NCBI RefSeq assembly: GCF_020382885.2 | Contig: NC_058506.1 | Span: 5,456,001-5,520,000, forward strand | Reading direction: 5' to 3' | Length of the DNA stretch: 64,000 bases | From: Scatophagus argus | Lineage: Eukaryota; Chordata; Actinopteri; Scatophagidae | In this document: positions 41,518-50,400 of the stretch, one piece after another | How positions within the stretch are numbered: position 1 is the first letter of the stretch | Layout: every line of letters starts with the position of its first letter | Translations under genes and position numbers: made by a program | The notes under the pieces: generated by a model | The model's database searches: none | Told to the model about the DNA's origin: nothing | What the model saw: only the letters and a program-made list of their open reading frames with translations

Positions 41518-43703
41518 GCAAGTGTAACTGCATGACTTCTGTCTTTCAGTAAGAAAGAAGCTATACATAGTGGAGCCCAGAAATAATAGTCCCCTAAGTT
41601 TATCTATGACGGTATAAGGAATAATATTGTAAAATTCCTTTAACCTTGGCAGAACTTCAAAAGGCCCACATAACACCACTTTGAAAATCACTACAAATCC
41701 TAAATGGTTTATCATTTCTCATCTGAGCCAAACTTCTGATGGCAGTTTTAATTCCACAACCCAGTACTTCAAATTCCAACAGCCACTGTCTAACAGGTTG
41801 CTATCATGCTCTGCTTTTTCCAGTTTCTGTAGGCAGTTCTTCACTGCTTATCCCCACACATCAGGAGTCAACTCATCTGTACTATTCAGATAAAGCTCAG
41901 GCCATGACTGCACACAGTGGAACCCCAGTCCCCCCACGATACCTGATAAGGGGTCACGGTGCAGCTCTTTCTCCTACTGTCTTTGCAGACAAAGGGATAC
42001 CACTGTCTTTAAGCCACCACTATGCTGGAGGAACACTAGGCCATGCAAACCATGGAACTCCAAATTTCCTCACTTTTAGTCCTCCTAATGCACAATACCA
42101 GCCTTACTTCTGTTCCCAATGTAAGCATGGCATCAGTTAACCTGGAGTATGGAATATGTGTGGAATGACTTACAAACTAATGTTCTTACATGTTTTAACG
42201 TTGAGTGTAAAAGAGCAGGGGGAAAGTCCTTGTAATGATCTTTTGACCTTTAAGTTTGCCAGGGCTACCAGCCGAACCTTTTGGCATCACATCTGACAGG
42301 TGGCGGGCTTCAGACAGGGCTGTTGTCACCCCATAGTTATTACCAGGTAAGTGAATTGAAGTGTATTTACTCTGTCATGTAATCGATGACTGTGTTCACA
42401 TTCGATCAGTGTAAGATGTATTTTTAACATGTACTGTTTCTAAAACATATGTTTCACTGTTTTAGGCAAGATATCCTATAAATATTTTGTGTAGCGGGGA
42501 TCACAACCAGGACGTACAGCACAAAGACCATGAGGAGGTGAAAAAAAGTGATGTTAACTTGGACACAATTTTCCAGATTGCAGATGAGATGATGCAAACC
42601 CCACCTGATAGCTGTGTGGTTAGAGTTGTGACCCCAGAGAAGCCAGACCTTGTGTCAGTGCACTCCTCCAAAACAAACCCGGCCAGCCCCCTGCAAGCTA
42701 ACCTTTTGTGTGCTGCACCCGTTATAATGACTGAGTCGGGCAATGCTAATGTGGCCACATGCAAAGAGCAGGAGGAAGCTGTGCTTTCAGTACCTGAACA
42801 AGTGCCTGAAGATGCCATATTTGAGGTAAGCCACCAAATTTCTAAATGCAAGAAATCCGGGAGAGTCTGGGCTAGTTCAGTCCAGTAGTTTGCAATGGAA
42901 ATATTTACCCATGACCTGTAGTTTTACATTTTATAGTGTATGTACTACACCGATACAAAAGTATTGGGACACACATCGTTATTATTGAATTCAGGTGTGG
43001 TATGGGACTGTATTTCAGGGGTTGGGCTTGGTCTCTTACTTCCAGTAAAGGGAAATCTTACTGCTTCAGCATACCAAGACATTTTGGACAATGCTATGCT
43101 TCCAACTTTGTTTGTGGAAGGCCCTTTTCTATTCCAGCATGACTGTGTCCCAGTGTACAAAGCAAAGTCCATAAAGACATGGCTGGATGAGTTTGGTGTG
43201 GAAAACCTCGACTGGCTCACACAGAGTCAACCCCATCAGACACTTTTAGGATGAACTGGAACAGAGAGAACAGAGAGGCCCTTTCATCCAACATCAGTGT
43301 GTAACCTCACTATTGATCTACTGCATGAATGGACAAAAATTCCCTCAGAAACACTGCAAAATTTTGTGGAAATCCCTTCCAGAAGAGAGGAAGCTGTTAT
43401 AACTGGAAGGAGGGGTGGGGGACTCCATATTAATGTCTATGTATTTTCAAAGCAATGCCATCAAAGTTTCTGTTGGTGTGGCGGTCACGTGCCCCAATAC
43501 TTTTGTCTATATAGTATATATTTATTAGACAATGAACCGCCTAGCAGAAGACCATTACATTATTTGCTGTGTGCCCTGGCAAGGTTACCATTGATGATGC
43601 AGAGGACTCTCAGGTCATAGGTGTCGAGGTTAGCAACACACTGAGGGTTACTAGTCAGGCTTTCAGCAGCTGCAGCAGTACAGGAAGTACACCAGATCTT
43701 TAG
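41031..43703 (+). CDS. hsf5: Heat shock factor 5
   Basis: Divergent heat-shock-factor family member, known to be testis-enriched and needed for male meiosis. Five exons (41031-41517, 41824-42120, 42255-42346, 42466-42825, 43584-43703) join in phase to 451 residues plus TAG; human is about 600. The HSF DNA-binding domain is at about residues 14-126: FPAKLWRLVNNP, then TTNFSSFVRQLNLYGFKK as the recognition helix, then YNPNFKRNHPELV. The rest is Ser/Pro/His-rich and resembles other HSF5 proteins (DKGIPL, LSPHSYYQ, an acidic 'VNLDTIFQIADEM' motif). The start is the first in-frame ATG before the domain. No HR-A/B coiled coil is evident. Exon 1 ends in a GC donor, and intron 4 contains a Tc1 relic. 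Confidence 0.95.
41824..42120 (+). CDS. hsf5: hsf5 exon 2
   Basis: 297 bases, phase 1/1, acceptor TTTTTCCAG, donor AAT|GTAAGC. It encodes VSVGSSSLLIPTHQE and a Pro/His/Tyr-rich stretch. Confidence 0.9.
42255..42346 (+). CDS. hsf5: hsf5 exon 3
   Basis: 92 bases, phase 1 in, phase 0 out. It encodes CQGYQPNLLASHLTGGG and LLSPHSYYQ. The donor is CAG|GTAAGT. Confidence 0.92.
42466..42825 (+). CDS. hsf5: hsf5 exon 4
   Basis: 120 codons, phase 0/0, between TTTTAG and GTAAGC. It encodes the acidic KKSDVNLDTIFQIADEM motif and a Val/Glu-rich tail region. Confidence 0.93.
42945..43514 (+). mobile_element. Truncated Tc1/mariner element in hsf5 intron 4
   Basis: It is flanked by TA dinucleotides (42943-42944 and 43515-43516, the Tc1 target duplication). 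Its ends are inverted copies of 'caaaagtattggg' plus flanks. At 570 bases it is far below the usual 1.3-1.6 kb. It keeps only the C-terminal part of a transposase frame and so is an internally deleted, inactive copy. Confidence 0.88.
43018..43445 (+). pseudogene. Tc1 transposase C-terminal remnant
   Basis: It reads LPVKGNLTASAYQDILDNAM, then GPFLFQHDCVPVYKAKSIK with the second catalytic Asp, then a frame break just where the DLNPIE catalytic motif should be. Another frame continues with the usual Tc1 C-terminus (HEWTKIPSETLQNFVE). The helix-turn-helix DNA-binding half is absent. Non-functional. Confidence 0.85.
43584..43703 (+). CDS. hsf5: hsf5 exon 5 (C-terminal)
   Basis: 39 codons plus TAG, phase 0, after a rather weak CTGGCAAG acceptor. 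It encodes VTIDDAEDSQVIGVEVSNT and a Ser-rich end. The exon lies only 69 bases beyond the transposon in intron 4. Confidence 0.8.
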   Translation, partial: VTIDDAEDSQVIGVEVSNTLRVTSQAFSSCSSTGSTPDL

Positions 43704-43739
43704 GTAAGACATTACTGAACTTTTAAGAAGCACATTCAG

Positions 43740-43745
43740 AATAAA
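43740..43745 (+). terminator. Poly(A) signal of hsf5
   Basis: AATAAA 37 bases after the stop, giving a very short 3' UTR if used. Confidence 0.55.
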
Positions 43746-46426
43746 ACTAGTGGAACAACAGATATTTGCAGGTCATCACTGCAAGTTTCCTGACTAGTGA
43801 ATATGTTTCTTGTTTTAGATCTCAACTCGTTGATTTGATTGGCATGTGACAAGGAATCTTGATTCACTCCAGGATGTGATCTTAAGTTATCACCAGACTT
43901 TATTCTCTTTTATATTTGATTTGATTGATTTGATTCTTATTTATGTCGAACTGGTGCTGTGTCTTAATAAGTCTTAAAAAAGTGCTTAAATATTGTACAT
44001 TTTAGTTCAGTTTGATAGCAATGTTTTTCCTTATTGTTTGTGAGTTTGGACAAAGTAATAATTTGAGTAACACTCAAAGTCATATTTTTTTTCTCTAAGA
44101 ATTAAAATGACTTATACTGCTGTACTTTTTAAAGCAAGATTTTCCATCTACATTTTTAACAAAGTATCATCTAAAATATTATTACCAGCTTGTGATGTTT
44201 TTAAAGAATTGTAATTTAAAATATAATTTGTACAGATTTGCAGCAGTAAACCTACCTAAACTCAGCCTCTCCCCATTTGAACATGGATATTTTTGACTTG
44301 CAGTTTTTTTTAATAACATCAGTGTGTGTCATAGCAGGTCAGAACAAACTGCAGTAATGGGGGAGAACCTATTAAGTAATTGTATTAAATGTAATTATTT
44401 AATCTACTAGTAACTGATTTTTTTGAGGTGGTGAACAGCTATTGGTTGCATTTCCCTGCCTCTTTACTTTTCACTGTCACTTCAAAGGTGAAGTGTTTTT
44501 AAAACTTGTAACTGACATGTTTTGACACATGTGTAAAGGTATTATCATTAAATGATATACATATATATTCCGACAATACAGATGGATTGTTTGTTTATGT
44601 GTTTTTCATTGTTTTGCTGCCACTTCATCTGTATACTGAAAGTGTGTGCTGTTCTATAGGATGTTGAACACTAGAGGGAGCCACTCACCCGGTTTTGGTC
44701 AGCGCTGCTGCTGGGCGCCTGCCCCGCCCTCAGCGTCCAATGTGGCCTTCAGGTGCTACTCAAAAGCTCCAGGAAAACTATTTCTATAACTTTTTGATTT
44801 TGCAACTTCTAAATGATTTTGTTTTGAAAATGGATTCTGTGACAAAAGTGATATTTGGTAGGTGATTTTTACTGAAAACTGCAATTTGATTTAAAATTGC
44901 GTCAAAATAAGGAATGCACACGTGCTCTAACTTTTACTTTACATTTTGGTGATAACGTAATATTAATGACTTAAAGCACCTATAACACAAATTTTAACAC
45001 GGCATCTCCTTCTCCTAAACAAGTCTGATGACAAAGTCCACCCTTCCCCGAAGAAAACTGGTCGGTCATGTGCACCGTTTTTATAGCTTCCCAATGTCCG
45101 ATAGCACAGGAAGGCAACAGGACAGTGAGCAGGTAGAGACTGTCAATGAGATCCCAGGGGAGCGAGATAGTCCGGGAGGTAGACTTTTGGGACGGTGTCA
45201 CCACTGTACAAGGCGTCTCTCCACTTTCCAAACTTTGAGCGGAGATCACAGGGAATTAGGACCACTTTTACTCCGCACTTTTTGTAGTGTTTTCACTTTC
45301 TCGTTGATGATTTTGATAAACGATTCATTTTCCCTCGGTGTTCTCAAGAGGATCGTATCTCATTTCTCACAGTGCAGAGGAGGCACTGAAATCAGAGGGA
45401 ATGCCTGTGGTTTTTATTTTTTTTATTTTTTATTTTTTTGCAGCGAGCTGGTTTAAATGAAGACCGACTGTAGAAAATCGGTTAATGGGAAGTCGTTTTG
45501 GTTTCGTAACCATTATAAATACCACTTCAAAGTTAAAAGTGAAGTAAGGCAACGGTGCATTTGCCTTAGTTAATAATTACATAAAGCGGTGTACTGAATA
45601 TAACAGCTTCTTCGAGGATTATTTTTCGCAACTCCCTGGTTGTAAAAACATTACCCAACTTACTGGCACCGCTTTATCTGAGCATGTCTTTTAACTTCCC
45701 GGCGGCCACCTGTAACCCAGCCTTTGAAGTTCAAGTCGTCGCTCTGCTGCGTTTTTTGTGGATTTATCCAGAAAACGTGGTGCCCACGGGATGTGTTATT
45801 TTCTGACGCCGTGTATGAGCTCGTGTTTGGTCGCAAAGTGTTGTCGCAAGGTACAGTGACTCGTGTACGCTGTAATTTTAATAGTCTTTCGGATACGGAT
45901 GAAGATCGATACACTGTTGCCTGGACCTGCCCTCCTGGGAGAGGATACAGCGGTTCAAGTCTGAGGCAAACACGTTACAAATGAGGACATTTGTTTATCT
46001 GATGAAGAGCAGGCTGCTGGAAACCGATGCACACTTCAGGCTCCAACGCCAACACAGCGCGTCTTAATGGTGCATTTGGGCAAACAATGTTTCTCCTGTC
46101 ACAGTAATGCACTGGATAAAAGTTCATTCAAGCTTATATTGTTTCGCTAGATCCAGTTTTGTGTGACGAAGGGCTTCGCTCCATGTGGGCACTGAGTGAT
46201 TCGCACTTCTGAAATGTGTGCAGTTTGAATATTAACTCTGGTGCTGAATGGAAGTTGTGGGACATTCACGCGTGAATTGTAATGGCAGTCCTTCAGCTTT
46301 AAAAGTTTGGATTCTATCTGTTTTGCAGTAGTCGTGTAGCCTGAGAGGAGAAGTGGGACGTATATACAAAGAAACACATTCTCTCGTTTTGTCTATCCGC
46401 GGTGCTTGCCTGCTTTGAAGTCCACC
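43746..46426. other. Intergenic / rnf43 upstream region
   Basis: 2.7 kb. It holds the rnf43 promoter and 5' UTR (transcription start not placed) and a small GC-rich patch at 44690-44750 with a GC box and an inverted CCAAT. Two open frames on plus (45028-45456 and 45724-45984) resemble no known protein. Confidence 0.55.
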
Positions 46427-46465
46427 ATGTGCGGCCGGGCACCGCCGCTACAGCCGAGGCCATGA
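46427..46465 (+). promoter_or_regulatory. Upstream ORF overlapping the rnf43 start
   Basis: An ATG in a strong context (CCACCATGT) opens a 12-codon frame ([12 protein letters not shown]). Its TGA overlaps the rnf43 ATG as ATGA at 46462-46465. If it is in the mRNA, ribosomes would end exactly on the main start, suggesting reinitiation control. Confidence 0.5.
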
Positions 46466-46683
46466 CCGTCCCCCAGCGGCGCCTGGCCGGGCTCTGGCCG
46501 TGGCTGCTCATGGCGGCCCTGCAGGTGGTTCTGGGCCAGCCGGGCCTGGAGTCCGAGCGGCCGGCCCTACGAGCGGTCATCAAGGTGGCACTACTGAATC
46601 ACGATCCGACAGGGAAGCCCATCACCCTGGAAGGAGTGTTCGTGGGAGGAAGCGCCGGTTATGCGGAGGGAAAACTGATGCAG
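46462..46683 (+). CDS. rnf43: RNF43 first coding exon (gene continues past window)
   Basis: RNF43 is a single-pass membrane RING E3 ligase. It ubiquitinates Frizzled receptors and dampens Wnt signalling; R-spondins inhibit it. This exon gives the first 74 residues: a signal peptide (about 1-25, [20 protein letters not shown] plus QVVLG), then the start of the protease-associated ectodomain with [25 protein letters not shown] and AEGKLMQ. That end matches the exon boundary I recall for human RNF43. It ends in phase 0 at CAG|GTAAGG. The exon is CpG-rich. RNF43 rather than its paralogue ZNRF3 is chosen by the hsf5/supt4h1 neighbours. The start is the first in-frame ATG, with a purine at -3. Confidence 0.93.
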
Positions 46684-47879
46684 GTAAGGTGTCGTAAAGG
46701 AGCATCTACACCGTGTGACAACCGCACGCCTTTCCCCTTTTCACTTATGATTTACCCCCTCGCATATTCATCTCAGGTTTTCACTGGGGAGGGTTTAAGG
46801 GTTACGGGTGGGCACCTGTTGTCAGACTTATTCAGCTGTTTCACAGGGCCCAAAGTTTCTACGAGCCCTCAGGAAGTGTATGGCGCCTTCCAGGCTGTTA
46901 GGAATTGATGCCTTGTTTAAAGTCATTTAAGCAATAAGCTATGAATAGGCAGGGGTATTTGGTTTTTACTCATGTAGGCCTGTTGTGTTTCGAGTATGGC
47001 CTCATCACTTGGTATCCTTTGTGCCATGATACACGTTTTCAGTGACACTTTTATTGTAGATGTTTTCTGCCAGTACAAATGGACATATAGTCAAGACACT
47101 CGGGGTTTAGATTAGGATAGATGAAATTACTGTTCTCCCATTGTACACTACTGCAAGATACTGATGGAACTAACTGGTGTCATGCTTTGGGACCACATCA
47201 AAAGTTCCACTTGACTGATCTCTTCTGCCATCGCTGTTGTACTATGCCAACTGGACAGTAACAGTTCAACATTCAAAGTTTAGAGAGTAGAAGGGGTCAA
47301 TGTGAACACCAAAAAAAACATTCATTTGGAAATAACTTTTCAGAACAGGCTGTCCTGCCTTTCAGTGACTGTTTGCCCCTCATGTTTCTCTAACCTAAAA
47401 ACAGTTTACACAGCATTTGCTGTCTGATAAACTAAATGATGATAACACCTGTACTTGTTGCTATATGGCATCAAAATACTGTAGTGACCATGGGTTACAG
47501 TAAACGTGTGTTTCCAAGAGCTGCTCACAACATCACATGTCCCACTCAGCACTCAGTGAGCGATGACAGAATATCTAAATTCCTTTAACAACAGCGATGA
47601 CACAGCCTACAGGTGTTATTGAGGGTAGTTTGTTTTTAGTTTATTTTTGCTTATCCCTGAAAAACAGAGGTCAGTTAAGGTTGCTAACCTTATTAGGTGT
47701 GTTTATTTCTAATTTGACAGCTTTGTTTTGCAATAACTAATTATGGCATCTAAAGATCTTCCGACATTTAGAATAATAACAAGCTGTGGTCAAAGACTGT
47801 TAAACAACACGGCATGTCATGTTTAGTCCTATATGCAAATTGCACAGTGTTTGTAGAAATGCAAACATTTAAGCAAGTG

Positions 47880-47904
47880 TTTTTTTTTTTGGGGGGGGGG
47901 GGGG
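47880..47904 (+). repeat. Poly-T/poly-G tract
   Basis: A run of T followed by about 14 G. Prone to sequencing error and to secondary structure. Confidence 0.9.
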
Positions 47905-48911
47905 TGTTATTTGTCCCATTTAGAAAAAAAACACATGCTATTCCCCTGCAAATGTAAAGTATGTGCTCTTTTCAATGTGCACATTTAGGAGTTTATTCAG
48001 GAGTGGATTAGGATTCCTGGGCCATAAAGCTTGGCTGTGTCGATTTATTTACCGTCTCCTAAGAAACGGGACGACAGATATGAGGTACCACAGGATCCTG
48101 TCTCTCCTCACTCACCAGGCGTGGGAGGTTTTGTGAATGGCAAGCCAGATGCTGCAGTTTGCCGTTATTGATAAGGATTGTCCACAGAAAAAGCCCAGTA
48201 TGAAGCACAGTGAAAGGCCATTACTGTTTTTTCTTCTCCAGTTAAAACCAATTTGGCTTTAATGTTTGTGTGGGATGTTGACAACATGTTACAGATGCAT
48301 ATCACAGTGAGGCTGTGATTAAAGACACTTCCAGCTTTCCGGGATTTCCAGCTTTATGTATTTTTTCCTCATAAAACCTTGTACTGTTTTGTAGCGTTCT
48401 GTGGTCCAAAATAAATATGTGCTGTAGAGTAAATGCATAAAAGTTATTAACCCTATCACCAGATATCATCTCGGCAGAATACTGCATTTAGTATCCATAA
48501 TAACGTAACGCAATGGTGACTAAGCTTTATCAAATTGTACAAGCGACATCTGCCTGGATTTCCTTGAAGGTGTGAAGTTCCCTTAGTCAGAATGGTGACA
48601 GCCTAATCCTCTGCTGATAAGATCCTGTTTTTTCATTTTGCTGGATGAAAACTCTGTACAGCTGTTTTCTGAAGTCAGACCATTGATTGTGGTTCTGTCC
48701 AACGATACAGTTTTGAGAGGCTCTCTCTTCCCAGGCTGTTCCCTCAGTGCACAGAGGTGGTGTTATGCTGCAGGATGCTCTTTGTAGCAGCTTAGGCCTG
48801 TTCCAACAGGTCCTCTCTGCCTCTGCAGGCTGCTTTACGTCCTGCTTTATATTCTTGTCTTCTTACTGTGGATGTGGGGAGATGAAGTTATTCTTTGCTT
48901 CAGTGTTGGTG

Positions 48912-48915
<4 letters not shown>

Positions 48916-48951
<36 letters not shown>
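48916..48951 (+). repeat. (TG)n microsatellite
   Basis: 36 bases of pure TG in rnf43 intron 1. Confidence 0.95.
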
Positions 48952-48953
<2 letters not shown>

Positions 48954-49187
48954 CCATATAAAGAGATATAGATATACACAAGATTTCAGTCTCTCCTCTG
49001 TGTTGAAACTGTCCAGATGCAATGTATTATCAAGACCTTTAAGCCAAATTTGTTGATGAATGTCATCTATGAAGCTGAAGTTCCGTCACTGAATTTAGCA
49101 AGTGTACTTTAAGATTCTCAGAAGCTACTCCAGGTTTGACCCTGGACCACATTTAGGCATGACAACCACTTTTCATACAGTCCTTCT

Positions 49188-49214
49188 GGCCACATGTTGT
49201 TTAACATGTGGTCC
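49188..49214. repeat. Small inverted repeat
   Basis: About 12 paired bases (GGCCACATGTT with AACATGTGGTCC, one G-T pair) around a four-base loop. Confidence 0.6.
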
Positions 49215-49949
49215 CACTGATCCTTATGTTGTCTTGCTGTATTTTTAGAACTTTCTCTTTTTGGAGATTGATATTGAATTGAAGTGCAACTTTCACATCA
49301 GACAACAATGTTGATAACAATAAATTTGAACAGATGCATGGATTTTAGTCTTTCAACTGTAGCACAATTGCAGAGTTGGAGACTGGAATCCTGTTTTGAT
49401 TATGTTTGTTAACACATGTAAGAAACAAACTCACGAGAATAATTGGAACAGAAAAAGTCCCATTTTCCCTCAATGTACTCAAGTCATAAGACTGTGCCTT
49501 GGTACGTATCTCCCTCTGATCTATTAAACTGTGATCTCCCTGGAAGTATGCCCTGTCCTCTGAATGAACACGTTCACTGGAACACTGGATGGAGTCTGGC
49601 CAGCACTATTTGGACAAATACAAGTGCTGAGGAATTTTGACTCTGTCCCCTTTTCCAAAAAGAAGCTTACACTGCGAGCAGAGTAGGAATGAAAAGGCGT
49701 CTGGGATAACTTTGAACTTGAAACGATTGTCAGCTGCCCTCCGGCCTCTGTGTTGAGAAGGAGTTGAAGTTTATCCTCCAGTGGGCATTGTTAAAGGACG
49801 TCATAAAAGCCATCTTGACTTTCTTTTCTTCCTCATGCTGTATTTTTGGGTCTTTGTAATGCTGAATTGACCTTTGAGAGCTCCCTTAAATACATCAGCT
49901 ATAATTAAGGCAGGGCAGGCAATTGACTGAACACCAGTTAACTCTGCCC

Positions 49950-50330
49950 CACTTCACATTCTTTCGTCTCCTTCTTGGTGTCCCACAAGGTACTGAACGC
50001 CTCCTCGTCTCTCCCTGGGCCCTCCGCTGTCCGAGGCCACTATCTGCATGTTTCTCTGGCTGCCCCACAGCATGGCCGTTTGGGAACGAGGGATGGGAGG
50101 GCGGAGGGGGCGCTGAGGGAGAACATCAAAGTGTGTCCAGTTCCGAACGTGAGCTGGGATGATTAAAAACGGAGACTGTTTACACTGCACTTCCCATATG
50201 GGCCCTCTGCTCCCCCTCCCTCTAGATTTCCTGCCCATATTTCCTATCTCTCTGGAATAGATAACAGCCCGACCAGGGCTCCTCGGGGCTCCTCGCTGCT
50301 TCACATTGGGGAGGTGCTGCTGCACATAGC
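49950..50330. promoter_or_regulatory. Candidate intronic regulatory block in rnf43
   Basis: A GC-richer patch in an AT-rich intron. It holds a TCF/LEF-type site (ATCAAAG at 50125-50131 in ACATCAAAGTG), a palindromic CCCATATGGG and GC-rich segments. RNF43 is a known Wnt target with TCF-bound intronic control. The assignment to this patch is inference. Confidence 0.3.
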
Positions 50331-50340
50331 CTTTGTAAAA

Positions 50341-50400
50341 ATATATATTATATATATGTATATATATCTGTGTGTGTGTATGTATGTGTAGAAAGTTTTC
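50341..50400 (+). repeat. AT/GT-rich simple repeat
   Basis: TATATA then TGTGTGTATG units, about 60 bases. Confidence 0.85.

Noticed and set aside
45028..45456. 142-residue open frame upstream of rnf43
   Set aside because: Not recognisable, ends in a poly-T-derived Phe/Tyr run, and lies in the expected promoter region.
45724..45984. 86-residue open frame upstream of rnf43
   Set aside because: No family resemblance. It may fall in 5' UTR or promoter sequence, and there is no evidence it is translated.
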